A DNA stretch of 34,861 nt from Alphaproteobacteria bacterium (GCA_009908505.1 JAAAPD010000020.1:1-34861); one strand, 5' to 3'. Shown: positions 1-9,313, numbered from the stretch's first letter. Numbers and translations are program-made. The notes: generated by a model from the sequence alone, not told the origin.

Positions 1-116
1 CCGCCGCGCTGACGGTCTATGACATGCTCAAGGCGGTGCAGAAGGACATGGAAATCGGCGGCATTCGCGTCACCCTCAAGGATGGCGGCAAGTCGGGACG
101 GTTCGAGGCACCATGA
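1..116 (+). CDS. moaC: Cyclic pyranopterin monophosphate synthase MoaC, C-terminal end (partial)
   Basis: Only the last 37 codons are in the window; the reading frame begins at base 3 and ends in TGA at 114-116. The visible protein contains the stretch [12 protein letters not shown] followed by a Gly/Lys-rich tail ending KSGRFEAP, which matches the conserved C-terminus of MoaC, the enzyme that closes the pyranopterin ring in the second step of molybdenum cofactor synthesis in the cytoplasm. Its stop overlaps the start of the next gene (ATGA at 113-116), and moeA lies 0.9 kb downstream, so a moa/moe operon is implied. The 5' part is outside the window, so catalytic residues cannot be checked. 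Confidence 0.85.
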   Translation, partial: AALTVYDMLKAVQKDMEIGGIRVTLKDGGKSGRFEAP

Positions 117-1009
117 CCGGGCGGTCGCTGGAATTGTTTTTCGTTGATGGCAAGCCCGACGGGATGCTGACCGCGGAAGTGTTCAACTGGACCGGGCATG
201 TCCTGCGGATTCCGCGGACCCGTTTGGTCGACGGGTTGAAACGACAACACGCCGCGCAGACCGGTGTGTATCTTTTGATAGGTGAAACCGACAATGGTCC
301 CCTTGCCTACATCGGAGAAGCCGAAAACATGGCGGACAGGGTCAAGCAACACGCAACGGCCAGAGACTGGTGGGACCAGACCATCCTGATTACGACGTCC
401 GGCGACGCCCTGCACAAAGCGCACGTGAAATACCTCGAAAGCCGTTTGGCGGAAACCGCGATCGAGGCGGCAAACATCCCTCTGGAGAACGGCAATGCAC
501 CGCCACGGTCGAGTTTGAACGAGGCCGCAACCGCCAATATGGAGAGCTTTCTCGACACGCTTCACATGGTGTTACCGGCAATCCGCGTGGATATGTTCCA
601 GAGTGGCCGACGCGCCGCTCATGTTAATCGCGACATAGTTACAGGCACAACGTCGACCAAAAGGTTCGAACTGCGAATACCGCGCCACGACATACACGCG
701 ACTGCGGAATTGGCGGCCGATGAAATGGTCGTCAAGGCTGGTTCCATCGTTCGCGCACAATGGGTTGGCGGCGCGAAACACGTCCTAAATTTTCAGAAAT
801 TACACGCAGATCTGGTGACAAATGGGGTTATTGAAGTTCTGTCTGACGGCAAGGCGCGCATGACCGAGGATTATGCCTTCTCAAGCCCGTCCGCGGCGGC
901 CGCGATCGTGAGCGGACGTGCCGCAAACGGTCGAAAGGAATGGAAACTTTCAGACGGGCGCACTTTCGCGGAGTGGGAGACGGCTCAACTGGAAGCGGTA
1001 ACGCCATGA
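113..1009 (+). CDS. GIY-YIG nuclease domain protein with C-terminal DUF4357-like domain
   Basis: A 298-residue protein of unknown biological role. A GIY-YIG nuclease core is visible: GVY at residues 51-53, YIG at 66-68, the catalytic Arg at about 76 (ADRVKQH) and the metal-binding Glu at about 109 (KYLESRL), so the fold looks catalytically complete. Residues about 245-292 (a Ser/Ala-rich segment, then [10 protein letters not shown] and DGRTFAEWE) resemble DUF4357, often found behind GIY-YIG domains. The ATG overlaps the moaC stop and the TGA overlaps the moeA ATG, so it is translationally coupled on both sides. Base composition differs sharply from its neighbours: bases 781-840 hold 23 G/C of 60, against 53 of 60 at 1081-1140 in moeA. 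This suggests a transferred gene captured by the operon. A role in DNA cleavage, defence or repair is inference only. Confidence 0.85.
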   Translation: MTGRSLELFFVDGKPDGMLTAEVFNWTGHVLRIPRTRLVDGLKRQHAAQTGVYLLIGETDNGPLAYIGEAENMADRVKQHATARDWWDQTILITTSGDALHKAHVKYLESRLAETAIEAANIPLENGNAPPRSSLNEAATANMESFLDTLHMVLPAIRVDMFQSGRRAAHVNRDIVTGTTSTKRFELRIPRHDIHATAELAADEMVVKAGSIVRAQWVGGAKHVLNFQKLHADLVTNGVIEVLSDGKARMTEDYAFSSPSAAAAIVSGRAANGRKEWKLSDGRTFAEWETAQLEAVTP

Positions 1010-2175
1010 TCACCGTCGACGACGCCCTCGAAAAGCTGCTGGCGCTGGCCGCCCCCTTGGAGGTCGAGCAGGTGCCGCTGCGCGGGGCGGCCGGGCGCAC
1101 GCTGGCCCGGCCGGTGGCGGCGCGGCGTGATCAGCCGCCCTTTTCGGCCTCTGCCATGGACGGCTATGCCATCGCGGGGGATGCAGCCCCGGGCGACCGG
1201 TTCGACGTGATCGGCGAGGCGGCGGCGGGCCACGGATATTCGGGCGCGGTCGGGCCCCGGCAGGCAGTGCGCATTTTCACCGGCGCCCCCATGCCCGAGG
1301 GCGCAACCCGCGTTGTCATCCAGGAGGACACCAACCGCGAGGGCGACACGATCACCCTGACCGAGGATCTAGGCAAAGGCCCCCATGTGCGCGCCATGGG
1401 TACCGATTTCCGCATCGGCGACACCCTTCCGTCGCCACGGGTGCTGTCACCCTCGGATGTCGCGCTCATGGCGGCCATGAATATCGACGCGGTTCCCGTG
1501 GCGCGCCGCCCCGACGTGGCGATCATCGCCACCGGGGACGAGCTGGTGCAGCCCGGCGAAGAGCCCGGCCCCGTCCAGATCATCGCCTCGAACAGTTACG
1601 GGCTGGCCGCGCTGGTCGAGGCGCTGGGCGCCCGCGCCCGCCTGCTGCCCATCGCCCGCGACACGCTGGCCTCGCTTCAGACCGTGTTCGACCTGGCCGA
1701 AGGGGCGGACCTGATCCTGACCATCGGGGGCGCCTCGGTGGGCGATCACGACCTTGTCGGGCCCGCCCTCGCCGATCGCGGGATGGAACGGGCCTTCTAC
1801 AAGGTCGCGATGCGCCCCGGCAAACCGCTGATGGCCGGGCGGCTGGGGCATTCCGCGTTGATCGGGCTGCCCGGCAACCCGGTTTCGGCCATGGTCTGCG
1901 GCCATGTTTTCGTGGCCCCCCTCATCCGCACCATGCTGGGCCAGCACGATGTGGTCTCCGCGCCCGAACCGCGCCCGCTGGCCGCCGATCTGCCCGCCAA
2001 TGGCCCGCGACAGCATTACCTGCGGGCCCGCACCACCGCCGCGGGGGTCATCGCCTATGACACGCAGGACAGCTCGCTATTGTCGGTGCTCAGCGAGGCC
2101 GATTGCCTGATCGTCCAACCCCCCGGTGATCCCGGCCACCCTGCTGGCACCGAGGTGGATGTCCTGCCGATCTAG
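1006..2175 (+). CDS. moeA: Molybdopterin molybdenumtransferase MoeA
   Basis: A 389-residue cytoplasmic enzyme that inserts molybdate into adenylylated molybdopterin, the last step of molybdenum cofactor assembly. The N-terminal MoeA segment includes SAMDGYAI. The central MoCF domain has IIATGDELV and IASNSYGL, then IGGASVGDHD and RPGKPLMAG, and IGLPGNPVSAMVCG near residue 290. The C-terminal beta domain ends in EVDVLPI. Length is normal for the family. The start is taken at the ATG at 1006 because it forms an ATGA overlap with the preceding stop and begins the conserved MITVDDAL; an in-frame ATG at 940 lies inside the upstream gene and would add 22 unrelated residues. lexA follows after 83 bases, but with its own promoter. 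Confidence 0.95.
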   Translation: MITVDDALEKLLALAAPLEVEQVPLRGAAGRTLARPVAARRDQPPFSASAMDGYAIAGDAAPGDRFDVIGEAAAGHGYSGAVGPRQAVRIFTGAPMPEGATRVVIQEDTNREGDTITLTEDLGKGPHVRAMGTDFRIGDTLPSPRVLSPSDVALMAAMNIDAVPVARRPDVAIIATGDELVQPGEEPGPVQIIASNSYGLAALVEALGARARLLPIARDTLASLQTVFDLAEGADLILTIGGASVGDHDLVGPALADRGMERAFYKVAMRPGKPLMAGRLGHSALIGLPGNPVSAMVCGHVFVAPLIRTMLGQHDVVSAPEPRPLAADLPANGPRQHYLRARTTAAGVIAYDTQDSSLLSVLSEADCLIVQPPGDPGHPAGTEVDVLPI

Positions 2176-2184
2176 CAGAACAGG

Positions 2185-2213
2185 TTGACACAAAACGGGA
2201 ACACCCGTAGAAC
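2185..2213 (+). promoter_or_regulatory. lexA promoter with SOS (LexA) box
   Basis: A TTGACA -35 hexamer at 2185-2190 is followed, after exactly 17 bases, by TAGAAC at 2208-2213 as a -10. A perfect alphaproteobacterial LexA box lies at 2199-2213: GAAC-N7-GAAC, i.e. GTTC-N7-GTTC on the minus strand. Its right half coincides with the -10 hexamer, so bound LexA should block RNA polymerase, which is the expected autoregulation of lexA. The hexamers and box are read directly; that they work is inferred from the known alphaproteobacterial consensus. Confidence 0.85.
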
Positions 2214-2258
2214 ATCTCCTGACCGGGTGCGTGAAACACCCCCTGACGGAGATGATCC

Positions 2259-2948
2259 ATGCTGACCAAGAAGCAGCTCGACCTGTTGGAATTCATTCAC
2301 ACGCGGATGCAGCGTGATGGCGTGCCACCCTCGTTCGACGAGATGAAAGAGGCGCTGGATCTGCGCTCCAAGTCCGGCATTCACCGGCTGATCACGGCCT
2401 TGGAAGAACGTGGCTTCATCCGCCGCCTGGCGCACCGGGCCCGCGCGCTGGAAATCGTCAAGCTGCCCGACTCCCTGGAACATAAAACCGGTTTCACCCC
2501 CCGGGTGATCGAGGGCGAACGCCCCGACAAGACGCCGGCCAATGCCATGCCGGTCGAGTCGTCGGGCGCGATTGAGCTGCCGGTGATGGGCCGCATCGCC
2601 GCCGGTGTCCCGATCGCCGCCATTTCCGAGATGTCGCACAACGTGTCCGTCCCGCAAAGCATGGTCGGCGCCGGCGAGCACTACGCGCTCGAGGTAAAGG
2701 GCGACTCGATGATCGACGCGGGCATCAACGATGGCGACGTGGTGATCATCCGCGAAACCGCCACCGCCGATAACGGCGAAATTGTCGTCGCCCTTGTCGA
2801 GGACGAAGAGGCGACGCTGAAACGTTATCGCCGCTCGGGCAATACCATCGCGCTCGAGGCCGCGAACCCGGCCTATGAAACCCGCCTGTTCCGCGATGAC
2901 CAGGTCAAGGTCCAGGGGCGTCTTGTCGGACTGATCCGCACCTACTGA
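2259..2948 (+). CDS. lexA: SOS repressor LexA
   Basis: A 229-residue SOS repressor and self-cleaving S24 peptidase. The N-terminal winged helix (about 1-65) begins [13 protein letters not shown] and contains [11 protein letters not shown] and KSGIHRLI. The Ala115-Gly116 cleavage site lies in [10 protein letters not shown]. The catalytic dyad is Ser150 ([11 protein letters not shown]) and Lys188 (EATLKRY). The linker of about 40 residues between the domains is longer than in E. coli LexA, as is usual for alphaproteobacteria. A ribosome binding site (ACGGAGATG) precedes the ATG. It is probably transcribed from its own SOS-controlled promoter at 2185-2213. Its last 7 bases overlap the convergent comEC-like gene. 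Confidence 0.97.
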   Translation: MLTKKQLDLLEFIHTRMQRDGVPPSFDEMKEALDLRSKSGIHRLITALEERGFIRRLAHRARALEIVKLPDSLEHKTGFTPRVIEGERPDKTPANAMPVESSGAIELPVMGRIAAGVPIAAISEMSHNVSVPQSMVGAGEHYALEVKGDSMIDAGINDGDVVIIRETATADNGEIVVALVEDEEATLKRYRRSGNTIALEAANPAYETRLFRDDQVKVQGRLVGLIRTY

Positions 2949-5035
2949 GGCCCGTCGCCGCCTTGGCGCCACGCCAACCGGATGTTGTTACGCGCCCGGT
3001 GGCTGTTCCAGAGCCGGTCTCCGGTCAGGTCCTTCACGCTGATCAGATGCAGCGCGTCGTCGCGCAAGTATCCGGCCACCGCCCCGCTTTCGCGCAAGGC
3101 CGAGATATCGAACACGGTGCAGCTTTGGCCCGCCCCGACCTGTTGGTTCGACACCAGGATATCCGCCCCGTCGCAATCCACGACCTCGGCCAGCGCCATC
3201 TTGCCGCGCACCGCCAGCACCCGCGCGGGCCCGATCCGCGCCTCCTGCCGCCGCCCGTCGATCCTCAGGCCCGGGCGCTCGAACGCCACTGCCTGCGCGA
3301 CAGGCGCGCCATCGTTTTCCAGCCAGGCCCGCGCCGCGAACCCGTCGCCGCGCGGCTTGGACAGCACGCGGCCTTGATCCCCCAACACGCCGATCAGCGC
3401 CCCGCTATCGGCAACCAGAAGCGCCGGGCGTTCGGTGCCCAGCCAGAGCAGACCCGCCAGGGCCGCCGGGGCCACCCCCGCAAACCGCCAACGGCCCTGC
3501 CACAGGACCAGCACCAGCGCTCCGAAGGCGAGCAGACCCAGCACCGGCGGCGCCGGGCTGTGCACATGGCCCACCGCGCCCTCCAGCCCCGCGACCCAAT
3601 CGGCGATGAACAGGATCCACCGGATACCCAACCCCATGAGCCACAACCCGATCCCCGACAGCCCGACCGGCGCGAGGACCGCGGCCAGCACCGCCGCCGG
3701 CATGACCAGCGTGCCCATGACCGGCACCGAGAGCACATTGGCCAACAGCCCGTAATGCGACACCTGGTTGAAGTGCGCTGCCGAAATCGGCGCCGTGGCC
3801 AGCCCCGCGATTAACGAGGACAGCACGACCCCCAGAACCGGCCGCAACCGGCGCGGCAACCAGTCCATGTCGAACCGCCGCAGGAAACCGAACACCGCGA
3901 CAAGCGCCGTGGTCGCGGCAAAGGACATCTGGAAACCGGGACCCGACAGCGCCTCGGGGCGCAGCACCAGGACGATCATCGCCGCAATGGCCACCGCCCG
4001 GATGGTCAGTGCGCGCCTGTCCAGCATCACCGCCACCAGCATGACCGAGACCATGATGAAGGCGCGTTCCGTCGCCACGTTGCCCCCGGACATGGCGTAA
4101 TACCCCGCCGCGACGACCAGGGCACAGAAGGCCGCGACCTTTTTGGCCGGGTGGCGCAACGTGAATCCGGGCCAAAGCAGAAGCGCGTTGCGCATCACCA
4201 GGAAGACGAACCCGGTCAGCAACCCCATGTGAAGACCGGAGATCGCCAAGAGATGCGCCAGGTTCGAGGCGCGCAGGTCCTCCAGCACCTCCTGGCCCAT
4301 GGCGGACCGGTCACCGGTCATGATCGCGGCGGCGAAGGCCCCGCGTTCGTCCGGCAGAGCCGCCTGCACCCAGCGCGAAATCGCCACCCGGATCCGGTAG
4401 ATGGCCAGGCCCGCCGCCGCTTCCTCGGCGGGCCGCGCCAGAAGGACAGGCGTGCGGGTATAGCCCACCGCGCCCAGCCCTTCGAACCAGGCCATTCGGC
4501 GGAAATCGAATCCGCCCGGCTCTACCGGCCCGGACGGCGGCGACAAATGCCCGGTCAGGATCAGGGTCTGGCCCGGTTGCGGCGTCACGTGGCCCTGCTG
4601 TCCATGCAGCGACACGCGCACCTGGGCCGGGGTCCGGGCCGGCGCCATGTCCTCCAGCACGACCCGGTCCAGCGTCAGGCGCACCGCGTCGCTGGCCGAG
4701 CGGTCGATCTCGATCACCCGCCCCTCGACCGGGCCGTAATAGCGGAACTCCAGCACCGGGGCGGCCACGGAATGGGCCCGGCCCCCGGCCACGAGCATCC
4801 CGGCCAGGACCAGCGCCAGCCCGATCGGCAGGGCCCGCAACCCGTCGGGGCACCAGCGCAGCAGCATCACGCAGGCCAACACGCCCGTCGCCGCCCCGGC
4901 ATAGAGCGCGAGGCCCGGCTCGAACCGGGCCCCGAAATACAGGGATATTCCCACCGCGAACAGCACCGGGGACCAGCCGAACAGATGGCCCTGCTGCCCC
5001 AGCAGCGCGTTGTCGATCCATCTCAGAAGGCGCAC
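2942..5035 (-). CDS. ComEC/Rec2-family DNA-uptake membrane protein (no metallo-beta-lactamase motif)
   Basis: A 697-residue polytopic inner-membrane protein of the ComEC/Rec2 family, which forms the channel for single-stranded DNA entry during natural transformation. An N-terminal hydrophobic block is followed by a DUF4131-like soluble segment (about 75-200). The competence core follows, with [13 protein letters not shown] near residue 260 and many transmembrane helices to about residue 520. The C-terminal 170 residues (from about [14 protein letters not shown]) are soluble but lack the HxHxDH signature of the metallo-beta-lactamase domain of classical ComEC. The start is a GTG at 5033-5035, behind an AGGGCAGGGA ribosome binding site on the minus strand. 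It converges on lexA (7-base overlap) and diverges from gltX. DNA uptake is inferred from family membership; no other competence genes are in the window. Confidence 0.85.
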   Translation of the reverse strand: MRLLRWIDNALLGQQGHLFGWSPVLFAVGISLYFGARFEPGLALYAGAATGVLACVMLLRWCPDGLRALPIGLALVLAGMLVAGGRAHSVAAPVLEFRYYGPVEGRVIEIDRSASDAVRLTLDRVVLEDMAPARTPAQVRVSLHGQQGHVTPQPGQTLILTGHLSPPSGPVEPGGFDFRRMAWFEGLGAVGYTRTPVLLARPAEEAAAGLAIYRIRVAISRWVQAALPDERGAFAAAIMTGDRSAMGQEVLEDLRASNLAHLLAISGLHMGLLTGFVFLVMRNALLLWPGFTLRHPAKKVAAFCALVVAAGYYAMSGGNVATERAFIMVSVMLVAVMLDRRALTIRAVAIAAMIVLVLRPEALSGPGFQMSFAATTALVAVFGFLRRFDMDWLPRRLRPVLGVVLSSLIAGLATAPISAAHFNQVSHYGLLANVLSVPVMGTLVMPAAVLAAVLAPVGLSGIGLWLMGLGIRWILFIADWVAGLEGAVGHVHSPAPPVLGLLAFGALVLVLWQGRWRFAGVAPAALAGLLWLGTERPALLVADSGALIGVLGDQGRVLSKPRGDGFAARAWLENDGAPVAQAVAFERPGLRIDGRRQEARIGPARVLAVRGKMALAEVVDCDGADILVSNQQVGAGQSCTVFDISALRESGAVAGYLRDDALHLISVKDLTGDRLWNSHRARNNIRLAWRQGGDGPQ

Positions 5036-5108
5036 TTGTCCCTGCCCTTCAGCCCGAGTATGCCCCGGTCCAAGCTAGAAACCCATGGTTAGCGAAAGGT
5101 TAATGCCC

Positions 5109-6509
5109 ATGTCCGAACAGGTCGTCACCCGCATCGCGCCCTCGCCCACCGGCGAGATGCATATCGGCACCGCGCGCACGGCGCTGTTCAACTGGCTGTA
5201 TGCCCGGGGCCGCGGCGGCAAGTTCCTGTTGCGCATCGAGGATACCGACCGCGCCCGCTCGACCCCCGAGGCGACCGAGGCGATCCTGCGCGGCATGGAC
5301 TGGCTGGGGCTGGATTACGACGAGGACCCCTACAGCCAGTTCGCCCGCGCCGACCGCCATGCCGAGGTCGCCCGCGAGATGCTGGACAAGGGCCATGCCT
5401 ACAAGTGTTTCGCCACGCAAGAAGAAATCCAGGCCTTCCGCGACGACGCCCGCTCGGCGGGCAAATCGACGCTCTACCGTTCGCCCTGGCGCGATGCCGA
5501 CCCGGCAAGCCATCCCGACGCGCCCTACGTCATCCGCGTCAAGGCCCCGCTGCAGGGTGAAACGGTGATCGAAGACAAGGTCCAGGGCAAGGTCACGATC
5601 CGAAACGACCAGTTGGACGACATGGTCATCCTGCGTTCGGACGGCAGCCCGACCTACATGCTGGCCGTGGTGGTCGATGACCACGACATGGGCGTGACCC
5701 ATGTGATCCGGGGGGACGACCACCTCAACAACGCCGCGCGCCAGATGACGATCTACCGCGCGATGGGCTGGCCGGTGCCGGTCTATGCCCATATCCCGCT
5801 GATCTTCGGGCCCGATGGCAAGAAACTGTCCAAGCGCCACGGCGCCACGGGCGTCGCCGAATACCAGCTGATGGGCTTCCCGGCCGCTGGCATGCGCAAT
5901 TACCTGGCGCGTCTGGGCTGGGCGCATGGCGATGACGAGTTCTTTACCGACGACCAGGCAAAGGAGTGGTTCGACCTGGACGGCATCAACAAGGCCCCCG
6001 CGCGGTTCGACTTCAAGAAGCTGGCCAATATCTGCGGCCAGCACATCGCGGCGAGCGACGATGCTGCACTGCTGCATGAATTGGAAGCGTTCTTGGCCGC
6101 AACCGGGGCCGAGCCGCTGACGCAACACCAGCGGGACGCCATGTCGCAAGCCATGCCCAGCCTGAAAGACCGGGCCAAGACCTTTACAGAACTGCTTGAA
6201 AAGGCGCAGTTTTGCCTAACCTCGCGCCCGATCGCGCCCGATGAAAAGGCGGCCGCCGCCCTGGACGATGTATCCCGTGGTATACTGAAGGAATTGACGC
6301 CGCAGCTGCAAACTGCTAGCTGGTCCCGAGATGCGCTGGAGGCGCTCGTGGCTGACCTCGCCGAGGCGCACGAGACGAAGCTCGGCAAGCTGGCCGGACC
6401 GCTGAGGGCGGCTCTTGCCGGTCGCGCCGTGTCCCCTAGTGTCTTCGACATGATGCTCGTCCTGGGACGCGAGGAAACCATAGCGCGACTCCAGGACGCG
6501 ACCGGCTGA
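5109..6509 (+). CDS. gltX: Glutamate--tRNA ligase
   Basis: A 466-residue class I aminoacyl-tRNA synthetase that charges glutamate onto tRNA-Glu, and often tRNA-Gln in alphaproteobacteria with the GatCAB pathway. The HIGH motif appears as HIGT at residues 18-21 after [10 protein letters not shown]; the KMSKS equivalent is KLSKR at 239-243. The C-terminal anticodon-binding part is helical, and length is normal. Of three in-frame ATGs (5085, 5103, 5109), the one at 5109 is chosen because GAAAGG (5094-5099) sits 9 bases upstream and the protein then begins [15 protein letters not shown]. The 3' third (about 6060-6330) is less GC-rich than the 5' part. Rhodobacterales often carry two gltX copies, so a second may exist elsewhere. 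Confidence 0.95.
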   Translation: MSEQVVTRIAPSPTGEMHIGTARTALFNWLYARGRGGKFLLRIEDTDRARSTPEATEAILRGMDWLGLDYDEDPYSQFARADRHAEVAREMLDKGHAYKCFATQEEIQAFRDDARSAGKSTLYRSPWRDADPASHPDAPYVIRVKAPLQGETVIEDKVQGKVTIRNDQLDDMVILRSDGSPTYMLAVVVDDHDMGVTHVIRGDDHLNNAARQMTIYRAMGWPVPVYAHIPLIFGPDGKKLSKRHGATGVAEYQLMGFPAAGMRNYLARLGWAHGDDEFFTDDQAKEWFDLDGINKAPARFDFKKLANICGQHIAASDDAALLHELEAFLAATGAEPLTQHQRDAMSQAMPSLKDRAKTFTELLEKAQFCLTSRPIAPDEKAAAALDDVSRGILKELTPQLQTASWSRDALEALVADLAEAHETKLGKLAGPLRAALAGRAVSPSVFDMMLVLGREETIARLQDATG

Positions 6510-6560
6510 AACCTTTTCGTCATGACGGACGGATATCGGGGGCCGGACCGGTGAAACAGC

Positions 6561-6580
6561 GGCGCCCGGCCCCGGGCGTC
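6561..6580 (+). other. GC-rich hairpin between gltX and gltA
   Basis: GGCGCCCG (6561-6568) can pair with CGGGCGTC (6573-6580), giving an 8-bp stem with one G-U pair and a 4-base loop, 51 bases after the gltX stop and just before the gltA ribosome binding site. No T-run follows, so it is not a standard intrinsic terminator. It may be an mRNA processing or stability element or a gltA leader hairpin. The pairing is seen; the role is unknown. Confidence 0.35.
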
Positions 6581-6603
6581 CCCTTGCGAAAAAGGAAACC
6601 GCC

Positions 6604-7899
6604 ATGGCCGACACCACCAAGACCGCGACGCTGACCATCGATGGCGAAAGCTACGAATTGCCGATGCACTCGCCCACCGCCGGCCCCGATGTCGTCGACA
6701 TCCGTAAGCTTTACGGCCAGGCTGGGGTGTTCACCTACGATCCGGGCTTCACCTCGACCGCGTCCTGCGACAGCACCATCACGTATATCGATGGCGATGC
6801 CGGCATCCTGACCCATCGCGGCTACCCGATCGACCAGCTGGCCGGCAAGTCGCACTACCTCGAGGTCTGCTTCCTGCTGCTTTATGGCTACCTGCCCAAG
6901 GCCGAAGAGCTTGAAGCGTTCGAGACCACCGTGACGCGCCACACGATGATCCACGAGCAGATGCACAATTTCTTCCGCGGTTTCCGCCGCGATGCGCATC
7001 CGATGGCGACCATGGTGGGTGTCGTGGGGGCGATGTCGGCCTTCTACCATGACAGCACCGACATTTCCGACGAACGCCAGCGCGAGATCGCCTCGTTCCG
7101 GCTGATCGCCAAGATGCCGACGATCGCGGCCATGGCCTACAAGTATTCCATCGGCCAGCCCTTCGTCTATCCGCGCAACGATCTCGATTACGCGGCGAAC
7201 TTCCTGCACATGTGTTTCTCGGTCCCGGCCGAGGAATACCATGTCGATCCGATCCTGGCCCGCGCCATGGACCGCATCTTTACCCTCCATGCCGATCACG
7301 AGCAGAACGCTTCGACCTCGACGGTGCGGCTGGCCTCGTCCTCGGGGGCGAACCCCTTCGCCTGTGTCGCCGCCGGCATCGCCTGTCTGTGGGGGCCCGC
7401 CCATGGCGGCGCCAACCAGGCCTGCCTGGAAATGCTCAAGGAAATCGGCACGCCCGACCAGATCCCGGAATACATCGCCCGCGCCAAGGACAAGAACGAC
7501 CCGTTCCGCCTGATGGGCTTCGGGCACCGCGTCTACAAGAACTTTGACCCGCGCGCGAAGGTGATGAAGCAATCCGCCGACGAGGTGCTGGACCTGCTGG
7601 GTGTCGACGATAATCCGACGCTGCAGGTGGCCAAGGAGCTGGAGAAGGCCGCGCTGGACGATCCCTATTTCACCGAGAAGAAACTCTTCCCGAACGTGGA
7701 TTTCTATTCCGGCATCATCCTCGAGGCGATGGGTTTTCCCACCTCGATGTTCACGCCGATCTTCGCGCTGTCGCGCACCGTCGGCTGGGTCAGCCAGTGG
7801 AAGGAACAGCTGTCCGATCCGCAAATGAAGATCGGGCGCCCGCGCCAGCTCTACCAGGGGGCGGACCTTCGCGATTATGTGGATATCGAGAACCGCTGA
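6604..7899 (+). CDS. gltA: Citrate synthase (type II)
   Basis: A 431-residue hexameric-type citrate synthase that condenses acetyl-CoA and oxaloacetate at the entry to the TCA cycle. An N-terminal beta segment (about 1-50) precedes the helical core. The catalytic residues are visible: a His in [16 protein letters not shown], a His in [14 protein letters not shown], and the Asp in FPNVDFYSG. Length matches Gram-negative type II enzymes of about 430 residues. The ATG at 6604 lies 7 bases behind an AAAAAGGA ribosome binding site. It is separated from gltX by 94 bases and ends in a strong intrinsic terminator at 7921-7953. Confidence 0.97.
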   Translation: MADTTKTATLTIDGESYELPMHSPTAGPDVVDIRKLYGQAGVFTYDPGFTSTASCDSTITYIDGDAGILTHRGYPIDQLAGKSHYLEVCFLLLYGYLPKAEELEAFETTVTRHTMIHEQMHNFFRGFRRDAHPMATMVGVVGAMSAFYHDSTDISDERQREIASFRLIAKMPTIAAMAYKYSIGQPFVYPRNDLDYAANFLHMCFSVPAEEYHVDPILARAMDRIFTLHADHEQNASTSTVRLASSSGANPFACVAAGIACLWGPAHGGANQACLEMLKEIGTPDQIPEYIARAKDKNDPFRLMGFGHRVYKNFDPRAKVMKQSADEVLDLLGVDDNPTLQVAKELEKAALDDPYFTEKKLFPNVDFYSGIILEAMGFPTSMFTPIFALSRTVGWVSQWKEQLSDPQMKIGRPRQLYQGADLRDYVDIENR

Positions 7900-7920
7900 T
7901 CCCTCGGCATACGGAAATGC

Positions 7921-7953
7921 AAAAGGGTCGCCCCGGCAATGGCGGCCCTTTTT
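7921..7953 (+). terminator. Intrinsic terminator after gltA
   Basis: AAAAGGGTCGCC (7921-7932) pairs with GGCGGCCCTTTT (7941-7952) across an 8-base loop, with one G-U pair, and runs into TTTTT. It begins 21 bases after the gltA stop, which is the classic hairpin-plus-T-run layout for ending gltA transcription. Confidence 0.85.
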
Positions 7954-7988
7954 CTTTGCGACAGGCGGTTTCCAAGCTAGCCTGCCGC

Positions 7989-8486
7989 ATGACCACATTG
8001 ATCACCGCACGCCTTACCCTGCGCTCGCCCCGACCGGGCGACCTGGACGACCTGCATGCCATCTACGGCGACGGGCGCGCCATGCGCTACTGGTCCAGCC
8101 TTCCGCACGGCGAGCTGGACACGACACGGGCCATGCTGGACACCATGATCGCGGCCTTCGCCGACCAGCCCACCTATTTCATCTGGGATCACTCCGGCCG
8201 CGCCATCGGTGCCGGCGGGATGCATGCCCCGTGGGAGGTCGGCTTCATCCTGCACCCCGACCATTGGCGCAAGGGGCTGGCGCGCGAGGCCATGTCCGCT
8301 ATCATCCTGCACCTCTGGGCCACAACCCGGGCCCCGGCACTGACGGCGGACACAGACCCGCGCAACGCGGCCTCGATCGGGCTTCTTGCGGCGCTCGGCT
8401 TCGTTGAGGCCGGGCGCGCGCGGAACACCTTTGTCGTGGGTGGCGAATGGTCGGACAGTATCTACTTTGCCCTTGCGCGGCCCTAG
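7989..8486 (+). CDS. GNAT-family N-acetyltransferase (RimJ/RimL-like)
   Basis: A 165-residue GCN5-related acetyltransferase of the RimJ/RimL type, which transfers acetyl from acetyl-CoA to an amine; the substrate is unknown. It opens with TARLTLRSPRPGDLDDL, typical of this branch. A GGMHAPWEVGFILHPDHWRKGLAREAM segment carries the acetyl-CoA pyrophosphate-binding turn, here HWRKGLA in place of the usual R/QxxGxG/A. It ends with NAASIGLLAALGFVEAGR, the conserved motif B region. The ATG at 7989 is chosen because the RimL-like motif starts 6 residues later and the gltA terminator lies just upstream. No strong ribosome binding site is visible. Its stop overlaps the convergent enoyl-CoA hydratase gene by 4 bases. 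Confidence 0.85.
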   Translation: MTTLITARLTLRSPRPGDLDDLHAIYGDGRAMRYWSSLPHGELDTTRAMLDTMIAAFADQPTYFIWDHSGRAIGAGGMHAPWEVGFILHPDHWRKGLAREAMSAIILHLWATTRAPALTADTDPRNAASIGLLAALGFVEAGRARNTFVVGGEWSDSIYFALARP

Positions 8487-9259
8487 CGCCCCTCGTATTT
8501 CGCCGGGCGCTTTTCGAGGAAGGCCAGGACACCCTCCTTGAAATCGCGGGTCTTGCCGCATTCGCCCTGCAAGCGGGCCTCCAACGCCAGCTGGTCGTCG
8601 AGCGAGTTCTCAAAGGACCCTCGGATCGCCGCCTTCAAGTGGCGATAGGCCTCGGTCGGGCCCTTCGCCAGGTGCGCGACACGGTGGGCCAGATGTTCGT
8701 CCAGCTCGGCGGCGGGCACGGCCTCGTAGATCATGCCCCAATCGGCGGCCTGCCGCCCGGTGATCTTGTCGGCGAACAGGGCCGCCCCCATGGCCTTGGC
8801 CGCCCCCATCTGGCGGGGCAGCCAGTAGGTGCCGCCCGCATCCGGTATCAGGCCGATCCGGGTAAAGGCCTGGATGAAACTTGCCGTTTCGGCGGCAATC
8901 ACCACGTCGGCGGCCAGCGCCAGGTTCGCCCCCGCCCCCGCGGCCGGGCCATGCACGGCCGCGATGGTCGGGATCGGGCAGTCGAAGATCGCCCGCAGCA
9001 TGGGCACGTATTCGTCGCGCAGGGTCCGTTCCAGGTCAAGGCTGGCGGCATTGCCGCCATCGCCCAGGTCCTGCCCCGAACAGAACGCATCGCCCGCCCC
9101 GCGGATCACCAAAACCCGAGCCTGTCCGGCCGCCGCCTTGACCGCATGGGGGATTTCGGCCCGCATCTGGGTGTTGAGCGCGTTCATGACCTCGGGCCGG
9201 TTGAGTGTCATCACCGCCGCCCCGTCCGAGATCTCCAGCCGGATTGCCTGATAGTCCAT
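8483..9259 (-). CDS. Enoyl-CoA hydratase/isomerase family protein (PaaG-like)
   Basis: A 258-residue crotonase-fold enzyme acting on a CoA thioester. Features are LNRPEVMNALNTQM at the N-terminus, the oxyanion-hole segment AFCSGQDLGDGG (about 58-70), a second CoA/oxyanion loop HGPAAGAGANLALAADVV (about 104-121), and GLIPDAGGTYWLPR (about 136-149). The Asp in GLIPDAGG, rather than a Glu pair, resembles PaaG-type isomerases (2-(1,2-epoxy-1,2-dihydrophenyl)acetyl-CoA isomerase) more than true hydratases. No other phenylacetate genes are nearby, so the substrate is uncertain. It lies downstream of ccmH on the same strand. A perfect palindrome at 9296-9313 precedes it, so it may have its own control. 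The start behind AAAGGGCAAGGAC is convincing. Confidence 0.85.
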   Translation of the reverse strand: MDYQAIRLEISDGAAVMTLNRPEVMNALNTQMRAEIPHAVKAAAGQARVLVIRGAGDAFCSGQDLGDGGNAASLDLERTLRDEYVPMLRAIFDCPIPTIAAVHGPAAGAGANLALAADVVIAAETASFIQAFTRIGLIPDAGGTYWLPRQMGAAKAMGAALFADKITGRQAADWGMIYEAVPAAELDEHLAHRVAHLAKGPTEAYRHLKAAIRGSFENSLDDQLALEARLQGECGKTRDFKEGVLAFLEKRPAKYEGR

Positions 9260-9295
9260 GTCCTTGCCCTTTCCGCAGGTTTTTAGCGCAGCTTA

Positions 9296-9313
9296 CTGAA
9301 CCACGCGGTTCAG
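9296..9313 (-). promoter_or_regulatory. 18-base perfect inverted repeat upstream of the enoyl-CoA hydratase gene
   Basis: CTGAACC (9296-9302) and GGTTCAG (9307-9313) form a perfect 7-bp inverted repeat with a 4-base centre, 37 bases ahead of the enoyl-CoA hydratase start and inside the gap after ccmH. No T-run follows on either strand, so an operator for a dimeric regulator, or an mRNA hairpin at the end of the ccm transcript, is more likely than a terminator. Which one cannot be told from sequence. Confidence 0.4.

Noticed and set aside
2172..2972. A 266-codon frame on the minus strand opposite lexA
   Set aside because: Low-complexity composition and overlap with a strongly supported lexA gene and its SOS promoter.
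5085..5108. Upstream ATGs at 5085 and 5103 as gltX starts
   Set aside because: Neither has a ribosome binding site at proper distance; GAAAGG fits the ATG at 5109, which matches the family N-terminus.
6520..7998. A 492-codon frame on the minus strand opposite gltA
   Set aside because: Antisense shadow of citrate synthase; it crosses the gltA terminator and has no ribosome binding site or domain.
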